DNA of 64,000 nucleotides, taken from NCBI GenBank assembly GCA_017479425.1, contig JAFVCD010000019.1, positions 53,718 to 117,717 on the forward strand. Reading direction: 5' to 3'. This document shows positions 43,205 through 51,609 of the stretch, piece after piece (the stretch's first letter is position 1; each line of letters opens with the position of its first letter). The notes beneath the pieces were generated by a model that worked only from the letters and a program-made list of their open reading frames with translations, did not search any database and was not told the DNA's origin. Position numbers and translations under genes: made by a program. Source of the stretch: Oscillospiraceae bacterium. GTDB taxonomy: Bacteria > Bacillota > Clostridia > Oscillospirales > Oscillospiraceae.

Positions 43205-44548
43205 TCAGCGATTTAAAAACTCAATAATGCAGCTTGCCATATAATCTATCATTTCGTCCGTCATTCCCGGATATACGCCTATCCAGAAGGAGTTATTCAT
43301 AATAAAATCAGTCTTTTCAAGGCTTCCTGCAACCCTGTATGCGTCAGTTCCGCGAATATCGTCAAAGCACGGGTGCTTTATGAGGTTTCCGCTGAAAAGA
43401 AGGCGCGTCTGGATATTATGCTCCTCAAGATAGCGGGTAAGACTGTTTCTGTCAACACCGCTGTCAGGCTTTACCGACAGCATAAAGCCGAACCACGAAG
43501 GCTCAGAATTCTCTGCCGGCTCCGGAAGGATGAGCTTATCGTTTACGCTCTCGAGCGCCTTGCGCAGTCTCGCCCAATTATGGCGTCTGCGCTCTATGAA
43601 GCCTTGAAACTTCTTGAGCTGTTCGCATCCTATTGCCGCCTGCATATCCGTAACCTTCAGGTTATAGCCAAAGTGACTATATACATACTTGTGATCATAG
43701 CCCTGCGGAAGCTCACCGTACTGTCCGTCAAAACGGTGTCCGCAGAAGTTATCTCTGCCGGACGGGCAAATGCAGTCGCGGCCCCAATCGCGGTATGAGA
43801 GGATCAGTCTGTGAAGAAGCGGGTCATTCGTATATACGCATCCACCCTCACCCATAGTCATATGGTGCGGAGGATAGAAGCTTGAAGTACCTATATCTCC
43901 CCAGGTTCCGGTAAATCTCGTTTCGCCGTCAATCGTGTACCTGCTTCCGAGCGCGTCGCAGTTATCCTCAACAAGCCAGAGTCTGTGTTTATCGCAAAAA
44001 GCCTTGACAGATTTCAGATCAAACGGGTTGCCGAGAGTGTGTGCAATCATAACAGCCTTTGTTTTGCTGCTGAGTGCCGCTTCGAGCTGAGAAACATCTA
44101 TATTATACTGCGGAACGGTAACATCCACAAATACCGGCACCGCCCCATACTGTATCATAGGCGTAACCGTCGTAGGAAAACCGGCGGCAACAGTAATTAC
44201 TTCATCGCCTCGATTTATCCTTCGATCTCCAAGCTCTGGGGCGGTAAGAACAGAAAAAGCGATAAGATTTGCAGATGAACCGCTGTTTACAAGGTGCGCA
44301 AATCGCACACCGATCCATTTCGCAAAACTCTTTTCAAATTCATCGGCATATCTTCCGGTCGTCAGCCAGAAGTCCAATGCGGAATCAACAAGGCTCTGCA
44401 TTTCCTTTTCATCAAAAACTCTTGAAGCATAGTTTATTCTGTCGCCGGGCTTGAATTCGCTCTTTTTTTCCTTAAACTCTCGATAGTATTCGGCAACAGA
44501 CGCAAGGATTTCCTCCCTCGCCTGCTGCTCGCTGTTCCACTTAGCCAT
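43205..44548 (-). CDS. rfbH: CDP-4-keto-6-deoxy-D-glucose 3-dehydrase (E1-type)
   Basis: A 447-residue fold-type I enzyme that uses PMP and an iron-sulfur centre to remove the C3 hydroxyl. The position of the PLP Lys is occupied by His in SSFYPPHHMTMGEGG, the hallmark of E1/RfbH/ColD dehydrases. Clustered Cys in DWGRDCICPSGRDNFCGHRF fit the [2Fe-2S] site of RfbH. Start ATG 44548 follows GGAGG; the longer frame to 44605 lies inside rfbG. It overlaps rfbG by 8 bases. The E3 reductase partner (RfbI/AscD) is not in the window. Confidence 0.95.
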   Translation of the reverse strand: MAKWNSEQQAREEILASVAEYYREFKEKKSEFKPGDRINYASRVFDEKEMQSLVDSALDFWLTTGRYADEFEKSFAKWIGVRFAHLVNSGSSANLIAFSVLTAPELGDRRINRGDEVITVAAGFPTTVTPMIQYGAVPVFVDVTVPQYNIDVSQLEAALSSKTKAVMIAHTLGNPFDLKSVKAFCDKHRLWLVEDNCDALGSRYTIDGETRFTGTWGDIGTSSFYPPHHMTMGEGGCVYTNDPLLHRLILSYRDWGRDCICPSGRDNFCGHRFDGQYGELPQGYDHKYVYSHFGYNLKVTDMQAAIGCEQLKKFQGFIERRRHNWARLRKALESVNDKLILPEPAENSEPSWFGFMLSVKPDSGVDRNSLTRYLEEHNIQTRLLFSGNLIKHPCFDDIRGTDAYRVAGSLEKTDFIMNNSFWIGVYPGMTDEMIDYMASCIIEFLNR

Positions 44549-45602
44549 TGAAGTCCTCCAAAAACAATTTGATCTCTCTATCCATTTCCACAGAAATATC
44601 GCCACCGGACAGCCATACCTTTGTCCAGTCGCAGATCATCTGCATAGTTTTATCGATATGCCAATTCGGCGCCCATTCAAAAATCGCTTTCAACTTTGAG
44701 CAATCAAGCTTCAGAAAATTTGCCTCATGAGGAGCGTTTTCCTCAGCTCGATTTTCCCATTTTGCGCCCTCGCCCCACTTTTTGCAGAACAAGTCTACAA
44801 GCTCGCCTGTTGTAACGCAGTCGCAGTCGTCCGGCCCGACATTATAATAGCCGGCATAGCTCATTTCCTCAAACTGTCGCTCCGCGATCATCATATATGC
44901 GAAAAGCGGCTCTAAAACATGCTGATACGGGCGAGTTGAATATGGATTTCTGACGCCTATTACCCTGCCATCCTTTACCGCACGAACGCAGTCCGGAATT
45001 ATTCTGTCATTGGAGAAGTCACCTCCGCCAATGACGTTTCCCGCTCTAGCGGTGGAAACGGCGATTTTCCCGTCAAAAAAGCTGCGCTTATAGCTGTGTG
45101 TGACAAGCTCCGAGCAGCTCTTGCTGTTTGAGTATGGGTCATAACCGTCAAGCGGCTCATTTTCTCTATATCCCCAAGCCCATTCATTATTCAGATAAAC
45201 CTTGTCCGTTGTTACATTCAGAACACTTTTCACCGTATCGCTTATACGGCAGCATTCCAGAACATTCACAGTGCCCATCACGTTCGTTTCATAGGTGTAT
45301 CTCGGCATTTTATAGCTATCGCGCACTATGGGCTGAGCCGCAAGGTGAAAAACTATTTCAGGCTGTGCTTCATTAAATGCATCAAGCAGCTTGTCCATAT
45401 CGCGTATATCGCCGATTATGCTCGTCATCCTGCCTTCTAAACCGGCAAGACTGAATAAATTTGGCTCAGTCGGCGGCTCAAGACTGTATCCCGTAACGAT
45501 TGCGCCCGCGTTAACAAGAATTCTGCAAAGCCACGAGCCCTTAAAGCCGGTGTGTCCGGTAACAAAAACCCTTTTTCCACGATAAAAATCTAAACTGAAC
45601 AT
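44541..45602 (-). CDS. rfbG: CDP-glucose 4,6-dehydratase
   Basis: A 353-residue extended SDR that converts CDP-glucose to CDP-4-keto-6-deoxyglucose. The NAD loop is VFVTGHTGFKGSWLCRIL, with the GFKGSWL form typical of RfbG. Also present are VFHLAAQPIVRDSY, NVTTDKVY and the catalytic YSNSK (GYDPYSNSKSCSELV). It overlaps rfbF by one base (TAATG) upstream and rfbH by 8 bases downstream. Confidence 0.97.
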   Translation of the reverse strand: MFSLDFYRGKRVFVTGHTGFKGSWLCRILVNAGAIVTGYSLEPPTEPNLFSLAGLEGRMTSIIGDIRDMDKLLDAFNEAQPEIVFHLAAQPIVRDSYKMPRYTYETNVMGTVNVLECCRISDTVKSVLNVTTDKVYLNNEWAWGYRENEPLDGYDPYSNSKSCSELVTHSYKRSFFDGKIAVSTARAGNVIGGGDFSNDRIIPDCVRAVKDGRVIGVRNPYSTRPYQHVLEPLFAYMMIAERQFEEMSYAGYYNVGPDDCDCVTTGELVDLFCKKWGEGAKWENRAEENAPHEANFLKLDCSKLKAIFEWAPNWHIDKTMQMICDWTKVWLSGGDISVEMDREIKLFLEDFNG

Positions 45603-46384
45603 TATTTATCCCAAACCTTCCACGGAGCTTTTCCGCTGTCCCACAATCTCTCAAGCAGCTCCATCTCGCGTTTATTATCCATACACTGCCAAAATCCTCT
45701 GTGGAGATAGCTCATAAGCTGCCCCTCAGACGCAAGCTTTTCAAGCGGTTCGCGCTCAAATACGCAATTATCCCCGTCAAGATACTCAAATATCTCGGGG
45801 TTAAGAACCATGTACCCCGCATTTATCGGCGCGCTGTCTGAAATATTCTTCTCGCGGAAGGATTTTACTGCGTTATCTCCGCCTATGTTTAGCACACCCT
45901 TCTGCTGTTCCATCAGGACGGCGGTAAGCGTCGCTATTTTTCCATGCGCTTTATGAAATACTATAAGGTCATTGATATTCACATCGCAAACACCGTCGCC
46001 GTAGGTCATAAGAAACGGCTCATCTCCGACGTATTTCTGAACTCGCTTTATGCGGCCGCCGGTCATAGTTCCGTAACCCGTGTCGGCTATTGTAACCTTC
46101 CACGGCTCGCAGTTGTTGGAGTGATAGATAATACCGCTTTCTTTTCCGCTGTAATCAAAGGTCACATCGTTTCTCATCAGGAAGTAATCCGCAAACCACT
46201 CTTTGATGATATGCTGCTTATATCCGGCGCAGATAATAAAATCATTGTAGCCATACGCGGAATATTCCTTCATTATGTGCCATAATATTGGCCTACCGCC
46301 GATCTCTATCATAGGCTTCGGCTTATACTGCGATTCCTCGGATATTCTTGTCCCAAGTCCTCCTGCTAAGAGTACAACTTTCAT
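45602..46384 (-). CDS. rfbF: Glucose-1-phosphate cytidylyltransferase
   Basis: A 260-residue nucleotidyltransferase making CDP-glucose. The N-terminal signature is LLAGGLGTRISEESQYKPKPM, followed by IGGRPILWHIMKEYS, and the metal-binding Asp is in MTYGDGVCDV. Length matches the RfbF family. First of the three CDP-sugar genes, starting 2 bases before... the end of the YfhO-type gene region (1-base gap), so it is co-transcribed with it. Confidence 0.96.
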   Translation of the reverse strand: MKVVLLAGGLGTRISEESQYKPKPMIEIGGRPILWHIMKEYSAYGYNDFIICAGYKQHIIKEWFADYFLMRNDVTFDYSGKESGIIYHSNNCEPWKVTIADTGYGTMTGGRIKRVQKYVGDEPFLMTYGDGVCDVNINDLIVFHKAHGKIATLTAVLMEQQKGVLNIGGDNAVKSFREKNISDSAPINAGYMVLNPEIFEYLDGDNCVFEREPLEKLASEGQLMSYLHRGFWQCMDNKREMELLERLWDSGKAPWKVWDK

Positions 46385-46385
46385 A

Positions 46386-49307
46386 TTACACCTCAGATGC
46401 CATTTTATTATGTTTATTCTTATTCCTCATTATTACAAAAATGGACAGAATGACAAACGCCATCATACCGACAGAGGTCATTACAATTCCCTCTGTGACA
46501 AAAGGAATATTATATTCCATAGCTATAATGCTGTTGCCCTCTTGTACCGGAATAGCCATGAAACCGTAATCCGCCCTGAGTATATCCGCCTTTTCGCTAT
46601 TTACTGACGCCGTCCAGCCATTTTGATAAGGTATAGGCAGGAAAACGAATCCATCTCCTGTTGCGTTTACAGAAACGGTCAGACGGTCATCACGATGTGG
46701 AACCTGCATTGTTACCGTTCCGGTCGCTCCCGAATCAGCAGAGCTGTGCTCCAGTACAACCTGCTCACTGAGGATGTTCTGTCGCTCCTCCTCTGTCATA
46801 TTCCCCAGCTGATCATACGACACTGCTGCTGAATAGAATCGCCCGAATCCGCTGCAAAGAGTATTGCGATATACATATCTGCCGGAAATAACTCCGACGA
46901 GCTCGTAATCGCCCGGGTTCTCTATCTCAGATAAAGAAACAAGATATTTTACGCCTAAAAGCGCTCCCATTTTCGTATTCATATAGTCCTGAGCAAAGGA
47001 AATATAGCCGTAAGTCTTGATTGGCCACGCAACAGCGTCCCAACAGCTGCGATAGAAGCTTTTTACGTTTCCATTATGTGTTGCATTATAAGTATTAATT
47101 CCGCTGTATTCTTCAACAACAGAGTCATTCAGCCAAGTGTAATCGGTGTAGCTTTTCTCCATTCTGAAAAATCCGCCGTCACTGTTCTGCAATTCAGATT
47201 TGATCTGCTTTACAATCGCTGTGGAGTTTTCCATATCTGCATAGCTATACAAATCCGTGAGGCTTGTGCGGTGATTGGCACTGATCCAGGTTTCGCCCGC
47301 GATATTAGCCATAAGGACACATACAGTTCCAATAATCGCAATGCCCTTTCTGTTTTTATCGCCGTACCGGCTTATGCTGATCAGGAAAGCCAAAAGTTCA
47401 ACTACAATGATGACAAAATATACTCTCAGTCTGTTGTCTATTGGAATAAACGCCATTACAGAACAGTATATCGCCGCAATAACCGTTATAACCGCCGGAG
47501 ATATGCCATTTTCAGAAATATCCTCCAGAGCTTCGCACGTCACATAGGCGTAGAATAACATTATCGTGAATGTATATCTTCCCATCGGATAGACAAAGCT
47601 GTTAAAAACCAGACCGGTATATGGAGCGAACGGAAGGACAACCAGTGCGATTGAAAGCGCGAGCCTTCGCGCAAATTCTTTGCTTCCCTTCTTTGCTCCT
47701 AAAGCGATATATATAATAACAATGGCCGGGAAAAAGCTTGAGAAAAATAATTGCTCAGCTTCGTAATAATTGGTACCGACAGCGCCGCTGAAGTTGTTTA
47801 TCCCCTGCAGATTATTTGAGAAAAAACGCAGCAGAATAGTGGCCGCCCTGTCGGCGCCATAAAACAGAGGATATTGCACCGAGCCGCTGCCTCCGGTTAT
47901 TCTGTCGCTTACAGACAGGACATAGGCTGCTTGAGGCAGGAACCACGCTCCGGATAAGACGAGTCCCAGAATCACGCTGGAAAGAAGCATAATTCCGGAT
48001 TTCATCCAGCTGCCTATTGCTTTGAATCCGAAATGAGATATAAGCCTTATTATCGTATATACAGCGCCTAACACCAACGTCATATATGTAAAATAATAAT
48101 AGCATATAGCCAAATATGCGGTCGCCAAAATCAGTAAAAGATGATTTTTTGACAGAGAAGTACATTTCACAGACTTTTCTATCAGCAGAATTACAGCGGT
48201 AGCCATAACGAAAGCAGAAGCGAATGAATAATGCTGCCCCCACAATACTAAATAGCCGCAAAAGCTGAAAATATAAGACGCAATAATCTTATTCAGTTTT
48301 TTGAAATGAAATTCACTCAGGTAACAATAGCATAAAAGCGAAGCGCAAATTGTTCTTAACAGCTGCGTCCAAGGCAGTGAGATCGTGATACCGCGAAGTC
48401 CGAAAAGAATCCCCGCTATGTAGGTTGGCCACATGAAAATATCCAGAGAGGGTCCGAAGTCCGCTTCTCCCACCCCGTAGATAAAGCTCCAGGCGGCGGT
48501 GTCTCCGTTTCTAAGATCGTTTACTACATTCTGAAAACCACGGAGATTATTAAAGACAGTGTCGCTTCCGATGTCAAGATATGCCATCGCCCTCGCGCCA
48601 AAAAGGAAATCGAAATAACTTGCAATAAATGTTGCAATCACAATTGTCATCAGGGCAATCAGCGGGTGTTTTTCCACCTGATTAACGACGTTCTTGATTG
48701 AGAATCGGATAGCGTCCGCTTTTTTATCCAATAGCAAAGAGATGAAAAATGCCGCGATCACAGCTGCTATAAAGGCCGTAAACAGCAGTGCGATACTTGC
48801 AGGAGATAGGCTGTCCAGAAGGGTCAGGAGGCTGACCCGAGAGAGCTTAATGGCAACATCCTTTTGGTTGGTCAGATCAAGCCTCAATCCGTCCAACTCC
48901 TCACTCGGCAGCTTGAATCTGTTCTCTCCTTCCTGCAATATAGCTCGAAAAGAGCGCTCCTCAGAATATCCCTCGGTGGTATAGGTATCGTAAAAAATCT
49001 GAATATCTGAGCGCTCTGTACTGATATAATCAACATCAATTATAAGCTCGTCATACCGACCGGCTATTCCGTTCGTAATATTGATCCACGGATCAATTGA
49101 TTCTGAAATAATGCATGTGTCATCCGTTCTGAAATCCTTTAGGCCTTCGTTAAGTGCATTGTTATCTATCACCAGCTCATCACGGTCACGCCATTGAGAA
49201 GGCACTCCGTCTGCCATCATTGTACAAAATAACGCAGCGAATACTGAAATCATCAAAATATATATTGTAATATGTCTTGCTGAATTGAATATTTTTTCAA
49301 GCCTCAT
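46386..49307 (-). CDS. YfhO-family GT-C membrane glycosyltransferase
   Basis: A 973-residue protein. It has an N-terminal anchor (~13-32), an extracytoplasmic beta-rich domain (~35-165), about 12 membrane segments between ~170 and 650, a large external domain (~665-930) and a last membrane segment (~940-960). The C-terminal part FVFLPIPYQNGWTASVN and VQEGNSIIAMEY is typical of YfhO. In B. subtilis, YfhO works with the CsbB-type enzyme to glycosylate lipoteichoic acid. A CsbB/GtrB-like protein is encoded at the end of this same operon. The sugar and acceptor here are unknown. The gene has its own promoter and an AGAGG site. Confidence 0.85.
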   Translation of the reverse strand: MRLEKIFNSARHITIYILMISVFAALFCTMMADGVPSQWRDRDELVIDNNALNEGLKDFRTDDTCIISESIDPWINITNGIAGRYDELIIDVDYISTERSDIQIFYDTYTTEGYSEERSFRAILQEGENRFKLPSEELDGLRLDLTNQKDVAIKLSRVSLLTLLDSLSPASIALLFTAFIAAVIAAFFISLLLDKKADAIRFSIKNVVNQVEKHPLIALMTIVIATFIASYFDFLFGARAMAYLDIGSDTVFNNLRGFQNVVNDLRNGDTAAWSFIYGVGEADFGPSLDIFMWPTYIAGILFGLRGITISLPWTQLLRTICASLLCYCYLSEFHFKKLNKIIASYIFSFCGYLVLWGQHYSFASAFVMATAVILLIEKSVKCTSLSKNHLLLILATAYLAICYYYFTYMTLVLGAVYTIIRLISHFGFKAIGSWMKSGIMLLSSVILGLVLSGAWFLPQAAYVLSVSDRITGGSGSVQYPLFYGADRAATILLRFFSNNLQGINNFSGAVGTNYYEAEQLFFSSFFPAIVIIYIALGAKKGSKEFARRLALSIALVVLPFAPYTGLVFNSFVYPMGRYTFTIMLFYAYVTCEALEDISENGISPAVITVIAAIYCSVMAFIPIDNRLRVYFVIIVVELLAFLISISRYGDKNRKGIAIIGTVCVLMANIAGETWISANHRTSLTDLYSYADMENSTAIVKQIKSELQNSDGGFFRMEKSYTDYTWLNDSVVEEYSGINTYNATHNGNVKSFYRSCWDAVAWPIKTYGYISFAQDYMNTKMGALLGVKYLVSLSEIENPGDYELVGVISGRYVYRNTLCSGFGRFYSAAVSYDQLGNMTEEERQNILSEQVVLEHSSADSGATGTVTMQVPHRDDRLTVSVNATGDGFVFLPIPYQNGWTASVNSEKADILRADYGFMAIPVQEGNSIIAMEYNIPFVTEGIVMTSVGMMAFVILSIFVIMRNKNKHNKMASEV

Positions 49308-49326
49308 AATATACCTCTTTATGATA

Positions 49327-49355
49327 ATTGTATCCGTTTGCGTTATGAATGATAA
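49327..49355 (-). promoter_or_regulatory. Promoter of the yfhO-rfbFGH operon
   Basis: On the minus strand TTATCA (49350-49355), a 17-base spacer and TACAAT (49327-49332). A weaker match than most in this window. Confidence 0.55.
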
Positions 49356-49412
49356 CGTATATAGCGGATATGTGTTATTTATCAGAAAATACAGGAATCA
49401 TTCTCCCTTACC

Positions 49413-49480
49413 TTGATTAATCTCTCAAAATATGGTATAATCACCCTATAAGAGCCTTGAGTCTTTTTCTCAGGGCTCTT
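49413..49480 (+). promoter_or_regulatory. Promoter and 5' leader hairpin of the tail-fibre-like genes
   Basis: TTGATT (49413-49418), a 17-base spacer and a perfect TATAAT (49436-49441). The transcript would begin near 49448 and immediately enter a hairpin AAGAGCCTTGAG (49450-49461) / CTCAGGGCTCTT (49469-49480), matching at 11 of 12 positions. Only interrupted Ts follow, so it may stabilise the mRNA or act as a weak attenuator. Confidence 0.7.
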
Positions 49481-49503
49481 ATTATAATAATTGAAAAGGA
49501 GAA

Positions 49504-51063
49504 ATGTATTTGAAGTTATTAGCAGAAGGCAACAAGCTCTACATTGACAAATCAGAACTTCTCACACAAGGCACAATCGGGCAAAGCCTGCAAGTCTCGC
49601 TGGACGAAAAATGGAATGCCTTGTCGGTCACCGCTGTATTCTCAGCCGGTCTGACTGTGCTCGACGTAGTACTGCAGGGTAACGTAGTAACGATTCCGTG
49701 GCAGTTACTAAGAGAAAAAGGCAAAAAGGTATTTGTAAACCTGTATGGTACGGCAAATGACGGCACCACTGTTCTGACAACAAACATTATATCACTTGGA
49801 ATAGTTCTTCCGTCTGTTCCACCGTCTGAGATCACGCCCGCCGAATTCACTCCTCCCAGAATTGATCAGATACAGGAAATTGCACTCCGCGCGCAGAGAA
49901 TGGCGGCAACAGCTATGGGCTATGCGCCAAAAACTCCCGAGGTCGTTGATGAGTCCCCTATCAGCAATAGCGAAAATCTCATTGCCTCCGGAGGCGTTCA
50001 AAAGGCACTTAGTCGTCGCAATCTCCTCGATAACTGGTACTTCGGAAATCCCGTAAATCAGAGAGGCGCAAAGCCTCACGTCATAACCGAGAATGCAACG
50101 CTTTATAGGGATATCGCATTGTCTCAAGCTGCTTCAAGCACTGTTTCTGCTGGCACTGCCGCAACTTATGTGCAGGATGGAGTCTATTCCGTTCAAATTA
50201 GTGAATCGGTATTAAGATACATCGCGGCAAAAGATGTTGCGAATTACAACAGTACCGGATATTCGATTGATAGATGGTATTTGGGTCATCGGCAATCTTA
50301 TGGCGAACTATCCTTAGAAGCAAATGGCGTGCGTTTTTCACATTTCGGGTCTACAGGGTACACAGATTTACATCAACCCCTAGAGGATAAGTTGATGACT
50401 GCCTTGACGGGCAAAACTATAACAGTTTCGGCTGTCATCGACGGTGAGCTCTATTCAGATACCTATGTATTCGGAGAAACAGGTATGGTATATTTTGGAT
50501 CTTTACAGTTTTTCCGTCAAAGCTCAAACAACAGGGCTTTTTTATTCAGAGCCACGGCCGGTGTGTCAGCCTTGATTACAGCCGTAAAGCTTGAATTAGG
50601 CGATACTCAGACTCTCGCGCATCAGGAAGCCGGCGTGTGGGTGCTGAACGAGATACCAGACTACGGCGAGGAGCTTTTGAAGTGTCAGCGGTATTATTGG
50701 AAATCCGAAACTGCCGGAGGAACAAGCGCATATTATCCATCCTTGTTTTTGTATAGAGAAGGTAGAAACAGCGGCTCAGCAAGACTTGAATGTAGAATTC
50801 CTTATTCAGTTGAAATGCGCACTATACCGGCAGTTAAAGTTAATAATGTTGCCACTGGCGGAAATGTAAGGTTACGGGCACAAGAGACTGGTCAATATCT
50901 TGAGGGTATTCTTGGCATTTCATCTTGGGATAATAACCAAAGGAATAAACTGTTAGCAATCGCTTTAGAAAATGCTACCTATGGTGGTGTGGCTATTACG
51001 AGTTCGACAACTATTCCAGGTGGTATGCTTGAAGCTTACATTGAAGCAAGTGCTGACCTTTAA
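49504..51063 (+). CDS. Phage tail-fibre / baseplate-upper-protein-like protein
   Basis: 519 residues. The N-terminal ~110 residues (LYIDKSELLTQGTIGQSLQV, VDVV/TIPWQLLREKGKKVFVNL) resemble the attachment domain of phage baseplate proteins (BppU-like). A Pro-rich hinge and a helix with IQEIALRAQRMAATAMG follow. From ~175 it has the tail-fibre pattern NLLDNWYFGNPVNQRG and GYSIDRWYLGHR, then a beta-rich receptor-binding-like region to the end. No signal peptide. Only the tail-assembly-like gene accompanies it; no capsid, terminase or integrase is present. It sits on the strand opposite to the surrounding glycan genes. Confidence 0.82.
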   Translation: MYLKLLAEGNKLYIDKSELLTQGTIGQSLQVSLDEKWNALSVTAVFSAGLTVLDVVLQGNVVTIPWQLLREKGKKVFVNLYGTANDGTTVLTTNIISLGIVLPSVPPSEITPAEFTPPRIDQIQEIALRAQRMAATAMGYAPKTPEVVDESPISNSENLIASGGVQKALSRRNLLDNWYFGNPVNQRGAKPHVITENATLYRDIALSQAASSTVSAGTAATYVQDGVYSVQISESVLRYIAAKDVANYNSTGYSIDRWYLGHRQSYGELSLEANGVRFSHFGSTGYTDLHQPLEDKLMTALTGKTITVSAVIDGELYSDTYVFGETGMVYFGSLQFFRQSSNNRAFLFRATAGVSALITAVKLELGDTQTLAHQEAGVWVLNEIPDYGEELLKCQRYYWKSETAGGTSAYYPSLFLYREGRNSGSARLECRIPYSVEMRTIPAVKVNNVATGGNVRLRAQETGQYLEGILGISSWDNNQRNKLLAIALENATYGGVAITSSTTIPGGMLEAYIEASADL

Positions 51064-51075
51064 GGTGGTGAGAAA

Positions 51076-51510
51076 ATGGAAACTATTAATATAAAATCCA
51101 AAGTTTACATCAAGACCGACGAAAACGGCAATATCATAGCCTGCGACGGAGGCTATACCACTCCGACAGATCTCACAGACTGGATAGAAATCGACGAGGG
51201 CAAGGGCGACAGATACAACCTCTGCCAAACGCACTACTTTGAGAGCGGTCTCTTCTCTGCTGGAGGTGTGCCGCTCTATGAGTACAAGGACGGCGAGGTC
51301 AGGCCTCGTGACGAGACGGTAATTAACACCGAGCGCGAAGCGATCGAGGCTGAGATAGTACGGCAGAGCCGTATAGCAGAGCTTAAAGCGCTCCTTGAAG
51401 AAACGGATTACATCGCCTGCAAGCTTGCTGAGGGCGCCGCTACTCGTGAGGAGTACGCCGATATGATAGCCGAGCGGCAGGCTTGGAGAAATGAAATCAA
51501 CTCTCTGTAA
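51076..51510 (+). CDS. Phage tail-fibre assembly / chaperone-like protein
   Basis: A 144-residue acidic protein. The N-terminal half (IKTDENGNIIACDGG, LTDWIEIDEGKGDRYNLCQT, YEYKDGEVRPRDE) is typical of small proteins encoded after phage tail-fibre genes. The C-terminal half is a long helix (EREAIEAEIVRQSRIAELKA, REEYADMIAERQAW). GGTGGTGAG lies before the ATG, 12 bases after the fibre gene, so the two are co-translated. Base composition is more GC-rich than the fibre gene. Function inferred from position and pattern only. Confidence 0.75.
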   Translation: METINIKSKVYIKTDENGNIIACDGGYTTPTDLTDWIEIDEGKGDRYNLCQTHYFESGLFSAGGVPLYEYKDGEVRPRDETVINTEREAIEAEIVRQSRIAELKALLEETDYIACKLAEGAATREEYADMIAERQAWRNEINSL

Positions 51511-51556
51511 TAGTACAGAATAGAGCAAAGCTTCTCAAAAAGCAGGCGCTTATTCA

Positions 51557-51608
51557 CCGCAGATTTTGGATAGCAGCTATTACACTTCCAAAATCTGCGG
51601 TATCATTT
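51557..51608. terminator. Terminator of the tail-fibre pair, shared with the CotH gene
   Basis: CCGCAGATTTTGGA (51557-51570) is perfectly complementary to TCCAAAATCTGCGG (51587-51600), with a 16-base loop and then ATCATTTTTT. It lies between convergent genes. Confidence 0.88.
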
Positions 51609-51609
51609 T

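Noticed and set aside
49450-49480. Hairpin taken as terminator of an upstream plus-strand gene
   Set aside because: No plus-strand gene ends there and it lies downstream of a perfect TATAAT, so it belongs to the leader of the tail-fibre gene.
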